A stretch of DNA of 64,000 nt, taken from NCBI RefSeq assembly GCF_900172345.1, contig NZ_FWFY01000013.1:24147-88146 (forward strand), read 5' to 3'. Within the stretch, counting starts at the first letter, position 1, and the number at the start of each line of letters is the position of its first letter. The notes beneath the pieces are model-generated. The model was not told the origin of the DNA, made no database searches, and saw nothing but the letters and a program-made list of their open reading frames with translations. The DNA is from Limimaricola soesokkakensis (lineage in GTDB: Bacteria > Pseudomonadota > Alphaproteobacteria > Rhodobacterales > Rhodobacteraceae). The position numbers and the translations under genes are program-made. Below are positions 51,662-60,668 of this stretch, piece after piece.

Positions 51662-53638
51662 ATGACCGAGATGACCCCGATCGCCGCGGAGACCGCGCAG
51701 ACCGTCGAGGGGGCGCCGCTCCTGTCGACCCCTGCGGCGGCAGCGGCGCCCGCCGCCCCCGCGGAGCTTGAGCGCGATGCGCTGCCCGTCGCCGGCGATG
51801 TCCTGCCCTCCGCGGAAGAGGCGGATGCCATGGACCCGGTCTGGGCCTGGCTGAGAGCACACCACCCGAACCTCCAGGCCCCGCCGGAGGGTTTCAGCCT
51901 CTCCACGCAGGGCATCTACCAGCTCGATGACGCGCCCAACCGCAACAGCCGTATCAAGGGCCAGCTCTTCGTCTGCTCGCCCCTCGTGGTCATTGGCCGC
52001 ACCCGCACCGACAAGGACGGCGCGGGCTGGGGATACCTGGTGGCGCTCCTTAACCCGGTCGGAAAGTGGGTGCCGGTCATCGTGCCCTCCAGCATGCTCG
52101 CCGATGACGGGCGGCAGATGCGCGAGCTGTTGATGCGGCAAGGGTTGCGCTGCGCTCAGGACCGCGCCGGCCGCCAGGCCATGGGGGAGTACATCCAGTC
52201 CTCCTCGCCGTCACGCACCGTCCAGGTGGTCACGCGCCCCGGCTGGGTCGGTGATGTTTTCGCCCTGCCCGGCAAGGTGATCGGGCAGAGCAATAACGAG
52301 ATGGAGATCATGCTGGATCTGGAGGCCAGAAAGCTCCTTGTTGCTCAAAAAGGAGAGGTGGCCGACTGGAAGGCGATGGCCCGCCTGGCCGAGGCCAACT
52401 CGCGGGCGGCCCTGGCGCTCTCGGCAGCCTTCGCCGCACCGCTCCTGACCCGGTTGGGCGAACCCGGGGGCGGGCTGCATTTCCATGCCAGGTCCTCGCG
52501 TGGCAAGACCACCATGCTGCGGTTGGCCGGATCGGTCTGGGGCGGCGGGGGTGAGACCGGCTTCGCACGGTCCTGGCGAACCACCGATAACGCGCTCGAG
52601 GGCATCGCTGTCGACCACAACGACATGCTGCTGTGCATCGATGAGATCGGGCTGGCGCCGACGGAGCGGCTTGGCGAAATAGCGTATATGCTGGCCAGCG
52701 GGCAGGGGAAGACCCGCTCGAGCAAGACCGGCCAGACCCAGCCCACTGCACGCTGGCGCACCTTCGTGTTGTCCTCGGGCGAAGACCCCGTCGCCACGCG
52801 GATCGAGGCCAGCGCAGCCTTCAGGCGCAGTGGCGTGCAAGCTGGCTCCTCCGTCCGGTTCATCGATGTCCCGATGCTGATCGACGATGCGACCAGCTTC
52901 GAGGACCTCGCCGGGTTCGCGGACGAGCGGAGCTTCACGCGCCACCTGATCGACGAGACCGATCGCCACTACGGCTGGGCGGGACCGGCCTTCCTGGAGG
53001 CGTTCCTTGCCGATCCCAAGGCCCACGAAGCCACCGCGCGTGAGATGATCGAGACGTTCATCGCGCAGACCACAACGCCCGAGGATGATCCGCAGGTGCA
53101 GCGGGTCGCGCGGCAGTTTGCGGTCATCGCCGCCGCCGGGACCCTGGCCTGTCGGTGGGGGGTCCTGCCCTGGGACAGGGAAGAGTCTGCGCTCAAGGCA
53201 GCCGCCACCTGCTTCGACGCCTGGAAGGCGGGACGCGACACCACGAAGTCCGCGGAAGAGCTGGACGCCATCCGCACCCTGAAGGCCTTCTTCGAACTCC
53301 ACGGCGCATCGCGGTTCGAGAGCCTCGAGCGGCGCGCGCCCTACGGCACGGCGGGGGAAGACGATCCTCTCTACAGTTCCTCCTCACAGATCGTGCGCGA
53401 TCGTTGTGGCTACAGACTCGAGAACGAGGAGGACGGCAGCTTCACCTATTTCGTCACCTCGGAGGCCTGGCGCACGCAGATCTGCGCCGACCGCGACGCC
53501 AGGTTCGTGGCGGAAGTTGCAAAGAAGTGCGGCGCGCTGATCCCCGGCGAAGGAGGACACCTGACGAAGAACAAACGGTTGCCCGGTCGATCTGGAACCG
53601 CCCGGGTCTACTGGCTGCAGCCCGACAAGCTGCCGTGA
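51662..53638 (+). CDS. DUF927-domain helicase-like protein
   Basis: A 658-residue protein starting MTEMTPIAAETAQTVEGAPL. After a disordered tail, the DUF927 domain begins at about residue 80 (RNSRIKGQLFVCSPLVVIGR) and includes a Walker A-like loop HARSSRGKTTMLRLAGSVWG and Walker B-like DMLLCIDEIGLAP. DUF927 proteins are ATPases related to plasmid and phage replicative helicases or primase-helicases, often on mobile elements. No primase domain is fused here. It probably acts in plasmid DNA replication or transfer. The start at 51662 is preferred over a GTG at 51527 because the preceding segment is not protein-like. Confidence 0.82.
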   Translation: MTEMTPIAAETAQTVEGAPLLSTPAAAAAPAAPAELERDALPVAGDVLPSAEEADAMDPVWAWLRAHHPNLQAPPEGFSLSTQGIYQLDDAPNRNSRIKGQLFVCSPLVVIGRTRTDKDGAGWGYLVALLNPVGKWVPVIVPSSMLADDGRQMRELLMRQGLRCAQDRAGRQAMGEYIQSSSPSRTVQVVTRPGWVGDVFALPGKVIGQSNNEMEIMLDLEARKLLVAQKGEVADWKAMARLAEANSRAALALSAAFAAPLLTRLGEPGGGLHFHARSSRGKTTMLRLAGSVWGGGGETGFARSWRTTDNALEGIAVDHNDMLLCIDEIGLAPTERLGEIAYMLASGQGKTRSSKTGQTQPTARWRTFVLSSGEDPVATRIEASAAFRRSGVQAGSSVRFIDVPMLIDDATSFEDLAGFADERSFTRHLIDETDRHYGWAGPAFLEAFLADPKAHEATAREMIETFIAQTTTPEDDPQVQRVARQFAVIAAAGTLACRWGVLPWDREESALKAAATCFDAWKAGRDTTKSAEELDAIRTLKAFFELHGASRFESLERRAPYGTAGEDDPLYSSSSQIVRDRCGYRLENEEDGSFTYFVTSEAWRTQICADRDARFVAEVAKKCGALIPGEGGHLTKNKRLPGRSGTARVYWLQPDKLP

Positions 53639-53843
53639 GGGCGCATTCTCCCGCTTCCGGCGCCTGAACGGGCTTGGGTCCCTGCCGCGCCTTCTGCGGC
53701 GGGGACGCCCGAGCGGAGGGAACACGGGCCCCTCGGGGCCCGATCACCTGTCACCGGCGATAGGGCGGCAAGCCGTGCAGGGGAGACGGGATACCGCCTC
53801 GTCAAGGGGTGGAAAGCCCGCGGGGCGCAGGCGAGGCCAATGC

Positions 53844-54041
53844 CTATGGGTCGTGCCCGACGCTGCCGCTTCCGGCCCCTGCAGTCTCGAGGAGATACGA
53901 TGCCGGCCCAGACCCTGGCGCACCGGATGCCACGACCTGTCGGCCGGGGTCGGTGGCGAGGCTGACGAGCAGCGCCAGCAGCACGCCGCAGCCTGCCGCG
54001 ATGAAAAGTAGGGCCAAGGGCCGCAGCCCGGGATCTGCCAT
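53844..54041 (-). CDS. Small membrane protein
   Basis: The product of about 65 residues, MADPGLRPLALLFIAAGCGV followed by LLALLVSLATDP, has one strong hydrophobic helix and a short glycine/serine-rich tail. It lies downstream of the XRE gene on the same strand. Composition is coding-like, but the gene is short and unassigned, so it may be spurious. Confidence 0.4.
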   Translation of the reverse strand: MADPGLRPLALLFIAAGCGVLLALLVSLATDPGRQVVASGAPGSGPASYLLETAGAGSGSVGHDP

Positions 54042-54254
54042 CATGAACACGTCTCACCTGTTACGGGCCATCGTCCCGGCGCGACGATCAGGCCCACTAC
54101 CCCCACCCCCGGCCGAGATAAGGCGCCGATGCCGCCTGGCCAGCAGGACCTGTCCGGTCGATGGCGCGGGGCAGAGCAAGAGGCCCCGGGGGCGCAGACG
54201 GTGCCAAGGGGTGGGGCCCGACCCGGATCCCGGTGGTGCATCATCGGCAGGCGT

Positions 54255-54509
54255 TCAGTCCGCAGCGCCCCCTTGGCCGGAGGGGGCCTCGAGGCTCAGT
54301 CCCGGACCCGGCGCCCGGTCGCCGGGCGCAAGGAAGACGACGCCCCGCGCCTCGAGCGCCGCCTGTATCCGTTCGACGGTCACCGGCTTGAGCGTCGCGC
54401 CACGCTCGAGGCGCGCCACGGTGTCGGGCGAGACCCCGGCCAGCGCCGCTAGCTCCCGCACCCCGAGCGAGAGCATGGCGCGGGCGGCCCGGCATTGAAT
54501 CACGTCCAT
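54255..54509 (-). CDS. XRE-family helix-turn-helix regulator
   Basis: An 84-residue protein with an early helix-turn-helix (LSLGVRELAALAGVSPDTVA, then RLERGATLKPVTVERIQAAL) and a tail ALEARGVVFLAPGDRAPGPG. This is the common short XRE type found on plasmids. Upstream are repeated elements GTTACGAAAA (54520) and GATAACGAAAC (54607) that could be its operators. It lies between the plasmid helicase-like gene and the toxin-antitoxin pair. Regulated genes are unknown. Confidence 0.8.
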   Translation of the reverse strand: MDVIQCRAARAMLSLGVRELAALAGVSPDTVARLERGATLKPVTVERIQAALEARGVVFLAPGDRAPGPGLSLEAPSGQGGAAD

Positions 54510-54741
54510 TTCGGAACCTTGTTACGAAAATATTGACGGCTGTCCGGTCTTGCAGGATGATGCAGGCAGGGTCGGGGACATGCCCGTCCCCTGTCAATCG
54601 TAACAGGATAACGAAACCTGCTTCTCCATTTCATGACGGTCTCCTTCCCCATCACCAGCCCGCCCGCCGGGCGCGTGGTACACCCGGCCGACCGGCCCGG
54701 GGGACGAAGGCACGACCGTCGATCCCGCGATGGAGAGCCCC

Positions 54742-54975
54742 ATGTCGTTCGATCCCGCCCCGCAGCCGGCGCCCCAGCCTGACCCCAGGCGCCCCGGCCC
54801 GTTCCGCCTGATCTCCCTCCTCGGCCGCCTCGGCACCCGAGCCGCGGTGTTTCTGCTGGCGCAGGTCCCGCGGCTGCTGATCGCCCTGCTGCTGCGCGCC
54901 TCGGGCGCGGCGTTCGACCAGCAGGTCCTGCGCTGGATGGCCGCAAGTCTCGGCGCCTTGGGCGAGCTGTGGTGA
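54742..54975 (+). CDS. Small hypothetical membrane protein
   Basis: A 77-residue product MSFDPAPQPAPQPDPRRPGP with a Pro-rich start, then a hydrophobic, amphipathic stretch (LGTRAAVFLLAQVPRLLIAL) and LRWMAASLGALGELW. GGAGAG lies upstream at normal spacing. It is a probable peripheral or single-span membrane protein of plasmid origin. Family not recognised. Confidence 0.5.
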   Translation: MSFDPAPQPAPQPDPRRPGPFRLISLLGRLGTRAAVFLLAQVPRLLIALLLRASGAAFDQQVLRWMAASLGALGELW

Positions 54976-55042
54976 GGGCAGAACATCGGGCGCCAGCCCC
55001 TGACGGTGAATGTCGAGAGGGTTGCTGAACGTGAAGGACAGC

Positions 55043-55060
55043 GTATATACTTCCATATAT
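55043..55060. promoter_or_regulatory. Possible operator of the toxin-antitoxin operon
   Basis: GTATATAC, a perfect palindrome, is followed by TTCCATATAT just before the ribosome-binding site AAGGGAG of the AbrB-like antitoxin. It is an AT-rich island in GC-rich DNA and a likely site for autoregulation. Confidence 0.4.
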
Positions 55061-55075
55061 CCAAGGGAGCGTGAT

Positions 55076-55300
55076 ATGATCGAGACCAAGATCCGGAAAG
55101 TGGGCAACTCCGCGGTCATGACGCTGACGACCGAAATGCTGACGATCCTCGACGCCAAAGAGGGTGATACGCTTTTCGTGGTGCGCGGCGATGATGGCAG
55201 CCTGAAGATCACGCCGCATGATCCAGCGATCGCGGCCGCTCTCACCGCTGCGGAAATCGTGATGGATGAGAACCGCGATCTGCTGCAAGCCCTCGCATGA
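55076..55300 (+). CDS. AbrB/MazE-type antitoxin
   Basis: The 74-residue product MIETKIRKVGNSAVMTLTTE has the swapped-hairpin AbrB fold (KIRKVGNSAVMTLTTEMLTI and LDAKEGDTLFVVRGDDGSLK) and a C-terminal tail (IVMDENRDLLQALA) that would wrap the toxin. AAGGGAG gives a good ribosome-binding site. The stop overlaps the start of the Doc-type toxin (ATGA at 55297-55300). It represses the operon and neutralises Doc. The pairing of an AbrB-type antitoxin with Doc is common in alphaproteobacteria. Confidence 0.87.
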   Translation: MIETKIRKVGNSAVMTLTTEMLTILDAKEGDTLFVVRGDDGSLKITPHDPAIAAALTAAEIVMDENRDLLQALA

Positions 55301-55683
55301 GGGAGCCCATCTGGGTTCCACTTGCCGCCGTCCACGCCATCCATGATCGACAGATAGCCCGCCACGGCGGTGCCTCCGGCATGCGTGACCGTGCTCTTCT
55401 GAAGAGGAGCTGCGCCCGTGCGATAAACCTCGCCGCATATACTGAGGCCAGCCTCGCGGATATCGCAGCGGCCTATGCCTTTGGCATCTCCAAAGCGCGT
55501 GCCTTCGTGGACGGAAACAAGCGCACGGGCTTTGTGACGGCCCTCACGTTCCTGCGGCTCAACGGCTTCGCCTTTCGGCCTCCTCCGATCGAAGGCGTCC
55601 AGATGATGAAGCACTTGGCCTCGGGGCAGCTCAGCGAGGCGGATTTCGCCAGATGGCTCTCAAGCCAGATGAAACCGATCTGA
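55297..55683 (+). CDS. doc: Doc-type (death-on-curing) toxin with altered active site
   Basis: The 128-residue Fic-fold protein has the Doc layout: an N-terminal helix region (AVHAIHDRQIARHGGASGMR), then the Fic loop in KARAFVDGNKRTGF and the continuing VTALTFLRLNGFAF. Doc normally carries HxFxDGNKR, where the histidine is the catalytic base for phosphorylating EF-Tu. Here the histidine position is arginine (codon CGT, one transition from CAT). The phosphate-binding DGNKRT is intact. The toxin is therefore probably inactive or altered. It overlaps the antitoxin by 4 bases. Confidence 0.85.
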   Translation: MREPIWVPLAAVHAIHDRQIARHGGASGMRDRALLKRSCARAINLAAYTEASLADIAAAYAFGISKARAFVDGNKRTGFVTALTFLRLNGFAFRPPPIEGVQMMKHLASGQLSEADFARWLSSQMKPI

Positions 55684-56147
55684 AGCCCCGAAGACCTCTT
55701 CGGGACGCGCCGCCATTCACGTGCAAGGCCTCTCAGGTGTCCGGCGGGGCTTTCCAACATGTGCCATCAGAGGCAGGACTCCGGGGGCGGACTTCGCCCC
55801 CGGCCTCCCAAGAGCCCCAGCGCGGCGTCGCGCACGTCCCGCGACGGGCGCCCCGAAAACCTCATGGTTTCCTGGCGGAATGGCCGGGCTCCTTCAGCAG
55901 AAGGTGCTTGAGCCCCGTCCCCAGTCCGCTCGTTCCCTGAAACGGGGGCGGGGTGTCTTGCCCCTGCCTGAACATCGGCCTTTCTTGCCCCGGCCCTCCA
56001 GGCGAGTGCCGTCTTCCGGCCCCTTTCCGCCAGACAAGACGGCCTGGGGTGGCAGGGGGGACGGTGGGCGAAGGCTCACCCGAAAAGCAAGCGAAGCGGC
56101 GTGGCCATGGCGCCGAGCTAGGTCGTCGATCTCCCGCCGCGTGACCG
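55684..56147. other. Intergenic stretch, no gene recognised
   Basis: About 460 GC-rich bases between the convergent toxin and relaxase genes. Open frames on both strands are arginine- and proline-rich and unlike protein. No terminator hairpin with a T tract was seen. Confidence 0.5.
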
Positions 56148-57575
56148 TCAGCATGGTCCGGGAGAGGGCGGCGGCGATGGCTGTCGGGCGAGGATATCGG
56201 CAAGCCTCTCATCGCCGGCCTCTCGCACCGCGTTCGCCGGCGCAGCGACCCCCGGACCTGGCTGGCTTCCTGGCAGCATGACGGGCTTGGACGACACAGG
56301 CGCCTGCCTGCACGACGCAACCAGGTCCAGCACGGCCTCGCCGCCGATGGCCTCGTGCTGCAGCAGCTCGAAGGCGACCGTGAACCCGTCCGCCGCCGCG
56401 TGGCTCTGTGGCGGATGACCGGCGCAAAGCCGCAGCAGCTCCGCGGCCCGCGCGATGGCGTCCGTCTCCTGAAGCGGAGGACACATCGCCTGCGCGACGC
56501 TCTGCAGCAAGGCGCCCGCGGACCAGCCCTGTGCCGCGGTCTCCGCTGCCCAGGCCGCCTGCGCGTCGCGCAGCGCGCCATGCGTCTTGCCCGGCCGAGT
56601 GGCATAGGCGGCGAGCTGTGCCGCCCGTCGCTCCTGCGCCGTGCTGCGCCCGGTGGCCGCCATCCGCGCGGTGATCGCCTGGCGGCGCTTCGAGAACAGC
56701 GCCAGCAACGGCGCGGGCACGCCGACGAGCTCGTAGCTGCGCCCCACGGGGCGGGTCCGCAACCCGAGCCGCGCGTGCAGCAGGAACACCTCCTCGCAGC
56801 GCGCCAGCGCCGCGATCGCGCCCGCATGGGTGAGGAGCAGGTAGTTGTCGAGCTGGCGCAGCCGTCCGTCCCGCCCGACCGCGCTCTTGGACAGCACGAC
56901 ATGGCTGTGCAGCTGCGGATCCCCGGCCCGGCTGGCGGCGTGATCGAACCGGGCCCCGATCACGCGCTGGACCGGGACATGGCGTCCGCGGCTGCGGCTG
57001 GCGATGAGACCGAGGTCGAACGCCCATTGCAGCGCCCGGGAGATCGCCTGCGCATGGATGGCGCGGATCGCCGCCAGCAGCCCCGGCCGGGCCACGTCCC
57101 CCACCAGACCGAGCACGCTCACGCTCTTGGGCAGGCTGAACTGCAGGTCGTAGCCGCCCGAGGGCGGCACCGGTGCGCCCGCTGCCGGCCGACGCCGCCG
57201 CGCCGCCATCCGCCCGGTGGCCGGATCGCGCCCGGCCACGAGATCGCGCAGCACCCCGGGCGCGACCGGATCGCCGGGGCGTAGCCCGTCGAGGATGTTC
57301 GGCACCCCCGGCATCAGCAGCAGCGGGGCCGGGGGCGCGGGATGCAGCATGACCCAGCGGCCCGGCCCGTCGCAGGGATCGTCATTCGGCCGGTCCCGGC
57401 TCGTGGCCTCCGGCATCGTGGTCGGGGCCCGGTCCGCCGCCTCCTGACCTGCTGCCTCCTGATCCGCCGGTTCGGCAGAGGTGAGGTAGTACGCGACATC
57501 ATGGATCCGGGTGCAGCTGATCACCTCGTGCCCCTCCCACGACCGGCCGGGGGCAGGGTCCTTCCGGATATCCAT
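56148..57575 (-). CDS. MobF-family conjugative relaxase, relaxase domain only
   Basis: The 475-residue product has the TrwC-type relaxase motifs in order: tyrosines near the start (IHDVAYYLTSAE), SGGYDLQFSLPKSVSVLGL, then the metal-binding histidine triad in GARFDHAASRAGDPQLHSHV and VVLSKSAVGRDGRLRQLDN. It would nick oriT and stay bound to the 5' end. Full-length MobF proteins add a C-terminal helicase of 500 or more residues, which is absent here. The start at 57575 is preferred because upstream in-frame sequence is not protein-like. It is divergent from three accessory genes. Confidence 0.82.
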   Translation of the reverse strand: MDIRKDPAPGRSWEGHEVISCTRIHDVAYYLTSAEPADQEAAGQEAADRAPTTMPEATSRDRPNDDPCDGPGRWVMLHPAPPAPLLLMPGVPNILDGLRPGDPVAPGVLRDLVAGRDPATGRMAARRRRPAAGAPVPPSGGYDLQFSLPKSVSVLGLVGDVARPGLLAAIRAIHAQAISRALQWAFDLGLIASRSRGRHVPVQRVIGARFDHAASRAGDPQLHSHVVLSKSAVGRDGRLRQLDNYLLLTHAGAIAALARCEEVFLLHARLGLRTRPVGRSYELVGVPAPLLALFSKRRQAITARMAATGRSTAQERRAAQLAAYATRPGKTHGALRDAQAAWAAETAAQGWSAGALLQSVAQAMCPPLQETDAIARAAELLRLCAGHPPQSHAAADGFTVAFELLQHEAIGGEAVLDLVASCRQAPVSSKPVMLPGSQPGPGVAAPANAVREAGDERLADILARQPSPPPSPGPC

Positions 57576-58230
57576 GGCCGGCCCCGGCCATGCGCTCGCG
57601 ATGCAAGAGGGTAACGGTCGCGATGCGCCGTCCTGCGGTTGCGACGCGGGCAGGGGGCGCCATGCTGCGGCCGCCACCGGTCCCGGGGACGGGGGGTGGC
57701 GGGGGGCGTTCCGGCGATGATGGTCACGGGCATGGAGGTCTCCGTCGATGCAGGGGCGTCGATAGCGATATTTTCCGCAGGTCATGAAAATACCAAGCCG
57801 TCCTTCGCCGAACTCCGGACCCGATATGCGTAATGTGTCGGGTAAACGGAAATGCCATGAGATGCATGGACATGCGGCGAATACGAGGCCTGCCGCATGG
57901 CCCCTGCTGTGTGCGCGCGACGAGATGAATGCGTGTCGCCTCGAGCTGATACGAGGAATATCATCTGAAAAGAAAAGCGATGCAAAATCCGCGCTTTGAC
58001 GCGGAGTCGCCCGTCGTGCGGCCGGAGGGGACAGCAGCTCGAGATGCCCACTGATTTATTAAATCGATAATTTATTTAATGCAGTGGCGAGGCGAATGCC
58101 GGTCAATGCCCGCCAGGGGGTTTTGTCTTCTACTATGGAAAAATGTGGACAACCTGAATTTCGATGGATCGGAAATGTCGGGGCCATTGTATGAAAATGG
58201 GGAAGCAGCAAAAAAGAACAGGATCAGCCC
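57576..58230. promoter_or_regulatory. Probable oriT region
   Basis: The 655-base divergent gap between the relaxase and its accessory genes is the expected place for an origin of transfer. It contains inverted arms TATTTTC (57769-57775) and GAAAATA (57786-57792) separated by 10 bases, and an AT-rich tract ATTTATTAAATCGATAATTT near 58053-58072, both unusual in this GC-rich DNA. The nick site is not identified. The oriT call rests on position and composition. Confidence 0.55.
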
Positions 58231-58680
58231 ATGTCCGACCCCGCCCCTCCCAGCCTGGCCGAGCGCCTCGAGCAGCGCGTGGCCGCCCAGCCCGTGCCGC
58301 CCCGCACCTCCCGCCTGGCAGAAATCATCGCCGCGCGCGGCACCCTCCGCCGTCTGCGCGATGCGGGCTACGGCTCGGCCCAGCTCGCCGCATGGCTCGA
58401 AGAGTGCGGCGTCCCCGTCCAGGCCGGCACGCTGCGCGCCTATCTCGCCCGGATCGACCGGGCCGAGCGGGCGCTCGCGGCCGAGAATCTGGGCGCGCCG
58501 CCCAGCGACCGCGAGATCCTGGCCGCCTGCCGCCAGGGGTTCATCCGCGACGCGGCCAGGTCCCGCCCCGCCTTGCGGGTCTCGAAGACGGGCCGCGCGC
58601 CCGGGTCTGTCCAGGCCGCGCCCCGGGCCTTCGCGACGCCGATGTCGTCCCTCACCCACAACCCCCACCGCGATCTGTAA
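58231..58680 (+). CDS. Probable oriT-binding accessory protein (TraK-like position)
   Basis: A 149-residue basic protein. The helical segment TLRRLRDAGYGSAQLAAWLE followed by ECGVPVQAGTLRAYLARIDR has a helix-turn-helix appearance similar to plasmid transfer/partition DNA-binding proteins. The tail is disordered. It is the first gene divergent from the relaxase and precedes a ParA-like gene by 13 bases, as TraK precedes TraL in RP4-type Tra1 regions. AGGA precedes the ATG. The name is by position and character; homology was not tested. Confidence 0.5.
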   Translation: MSDPAPPSLAERLEQRVAAQPVPPRTSRLAEIIAARGTLRRLRDAGYGSAQLAAWLEECGVPVQAGTLRAYLARIDRAERALAAENLGAPPSDREILAACRQGFIRDAARSRPALRVSKTGRAPGSVQAAPRAFATPMSSLTHNPHRDL

Positions 58681-58693
58681 GGAGCGCCACGAC

Positions 58694-59521
58694 ATGACGC
58701 ATGCAAAGCGCCGGCCGGTCCTGGCGATGACGACCTCCCTCAAGGGCGGCACCGGCAAATCGTTCTACGCCTCGGTCCTGCTCGACGTCCTGCGCCACCG
58801 GCAGGTGCCGGTGGCGGCCTTCGACGCCGATGGCGCGATCGGGGCGCTCTCGGCGATGCATGCCGCGCGCGACGCGGCGGGCCGCCTGCGCGATCCGCAG
58901 TCACCGGGGCACGGCGTGGTCGCCTACAACATCCGCGACGACAGCCGCACCACGCTGATCGACTCGCTAGGCTGCCCCGAGCCGCTGATCCTGCACGACC
59001 TGGCGGGCGGCTCGCTCGCGGACCTGCAGCGCCTGTTCGACGACCGCGACGGGCTGCACAACTTCCTGCGCGCGGCCGAGCGGCTGGGGATCACGCTGGT
59101 GTTCTTCCACATGATCACCCCGGACCGGGGCAGCGTGGAGTCGCTCGCGATCCACATGGAGCTGAGCGCGCCCTACCGCGACAGCGCGCTCGACATCCGG
59201 CACGTGGCCATCCTCAACCGCCGCGCCGCACCGCGCGATGCCGACTTCCCGGTCTGGTTCGGGGATCGCGACCCCGCGGGCGTGCCGTTCGGCGGCAAGA
59301 CGCGGGCCCGGTTCCTCGAAGAGGGCGGGATCGAGACGAGCCTGCCGGCGATCGAGGCGCGCACCGCCGAGCTGGTCAAGCGGCTGCAGATCCCCTGGCG
59401 GCAGGCGGTGCGCGACCCGCGCCTGCAGCTGACCGACCAGCAGCGGGTGCTGAACTTTCTCGAGCAGTTCGAGACGCAGATGCCCGGGGGCCTGCGGGAT
59501 CTGGCGGGGCTGCCCGCATGA
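58694..59521 (+). CDS. ParA-like ATPase of the transfer region (TraL/StbB-like)
   Basis: The 275-residue protein opens MTHAKRRPVLAMTTSLKGGT with a deviant Walker A motif LKGGTGKS, then an aspartate-rich switch (VAAFDADGAIGALSAM) and Walker B-like LILHDLAGGSL. It belongs to the ParA/MinD superfamily found in transfer regions (TraL of RP4, StbB of R388), which help position or stabilise the plasmid during transfer. It is distinct from parA at 19802. GGAG at 58681-58684 serves its start, and it overlaps the region of the next gene's start. A role in conjugation rather than partition is inferred. Confidence 0.72.
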   Translation: MTHAKRRPVLAMTTSLKGGTGKSFYASVLLDVLRHRQVPVAAFDADGAIGALSAMHAARDAAGRLRDPQSPGHGVVAYNIRDDSRTTLIDSLGCPEPLILHDLAGGSLADLQRLFDDRDGLHNFLRAAERLGITLVFFHMITPDRGSVESLAIHMELSAPYRDSALDIRHVAILNRRAAPRDADFPVWFGDRDPAGVPFGGKTRARFLEEGGIETSLPAIEARTAELVKRLQIPWRQAVRDPRLQLTDQQRVLNFLEQFETQMPGGLRDLAGLPA

Positions 59522-59541
59522 CACAGGAAGGAGACAAAACC

Positions 59542-60174
59542 ATGGCCGTGAAGGTCGACATGAACCGGCTCGAGGCCTTGCTGGCGGATTACAAGCTGAC
59601 CTTCGAGCAGGTCGGGAGCATCCGCCGCAAGGTCAGCCAGGCCGGCTTCGGGTTTGATGACCCCTTCGCCCTCGAGATCGCGATGCGCGAGATCAGCCGC
59701 TACGACAGCGCCGCAGACCACCGGCAGCTGCGCCAGGCTGCGAGCGAGATTCACAAGAGCGCGCGCGAGGCCGTCCAGTGGGAAATCTCGTCGGGCCTGT
59801 CGCTGCTGCAGCGGCACAACGAGACCCTGGCAAGCCGGTTCGCCGGGGAGGCCGAGCGCCACCTGACGGCGATCATGGACCGGGTCCAGGGGCGTCTCCT
59901 GTGGGCCAGCGCCGCATGGATCGCCCTCGGCATGGCCGTCATGCTCGGCCTGGGCGGCGCCACCGGGTTCTACCTGAGAGAGGCGACCGGGGGCGCCCTG
60001 CCGGAGCGGATCGCGGCGCGGCCGGATCTGGAAGCCTGGAGCGAGCTCATCGCGGAGAATGGCGACATGGGGGTCCTGCTCGACACCTACTGTCAGGCCG
60101 ACAGTGCGGCCAGCACGCTCAAGCTCGACGCGGAGGGCCGGGCATTCTGCTGGCTGCCGCTGAGGCCCCGCTGA
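59542..60174 (+). CDS. Membrane protein of the transfer region (TraM-like position)
   Basis: A 210-residue protein. Residues about 1-125 are helical and probably coiled (MNRLEALLADYKLTFEQVGS; QLRQAASEIHKSAREAVQWE), followed by one strong membrane helix (WIALGMAVMLGLGGATGFYL) and a C-terminal periplasmic tail with two cysteines. AAGGAG at 59526-59531 favours the ATG at 59542 over the one at 59518. It is third in the operon, matching TraM after TraL. It may link the relaxosome to the membrane. The assignment is by context. Confidence 0.6.
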   Translation: MAVKVDMNRLEALLADYKLTFEQVGSIRRKVSQAGFGFDDPFALEIAMREISRYDSAADHRQLRQAASEIHKSAREAVQWEISSGLSLLQRHNETLASRFAGEAERHLTAIMDRVQGRLLWASAAWIALGMAVMLGLGGATGFYLREATGGALPERIAARPDLEAWSELIAENGDMGVLLDTYCQADSAASTLKLDAEGRAFCWLPLRPR

Positions 60175-60203
60175 CAGGGACGAGAACGCGCCGAGCGCGC
60201 AAG

Positions 60204-60241
60204 AGGAAGGCCGCCCGGGCGTATCCCTGGGCGGCCTTCCT
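60204..60241 (+). terminator. Probable terminator or mRNA-end hairpin of the transfer operon
   Basis: AGGAAGGCCGCCC and GGGCGGCCTTCCT form a perfect 13-base-pair stem with a 12-base loop, 30 bases after the last gene. No T tract follows, so it may block 3' decay rather than terminate intrinsically. Confidence 0.6.
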
Positions 60242-60668
60242 GTCATCGGGTCCCGAGGGACGGCAGCCATTCTCAGTCCAGGGCAGCGGTCGGCTCGGGA
60301 CCGAGCAGCCTCTCCGGCGCCTCGCCCTCACCCCTCGGCAAGCCGGTCGCGCAGGACTTGCAGGCTGGCGAGCGTTGCGATGCAGGGCGAGATTCCGGCT
60401 TCCGAGCGGGGCGTGCTTCGGATCTGCCGGAAACGGAAGAGGCGGGTAGCGCTATTTCAGGGACGGCAACAGGCGTACGACCCGATCTCAGAGTGGCGAT
60501 TGTTCACCAATGTCGAGCCGAATAGGGTTTCCTTGACCCGTTTGGCCCGATGTTGGGTCATTCCACCAGTTCGGACCAGCTGCATTCCCGGCCCAGAAAG
60601 ACAGCTGGCCCCTGGTCAGGATCAAGCGCCCAGACCTGCATTCCGCAGTCTGGCGATGAAGGCTTAGC
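60242..60668. other. Intergenic stretch, no gene recognised
   Basis: About 430 bases between convergent genes. No coding or structural feature recognised. Confidence 0.5.
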
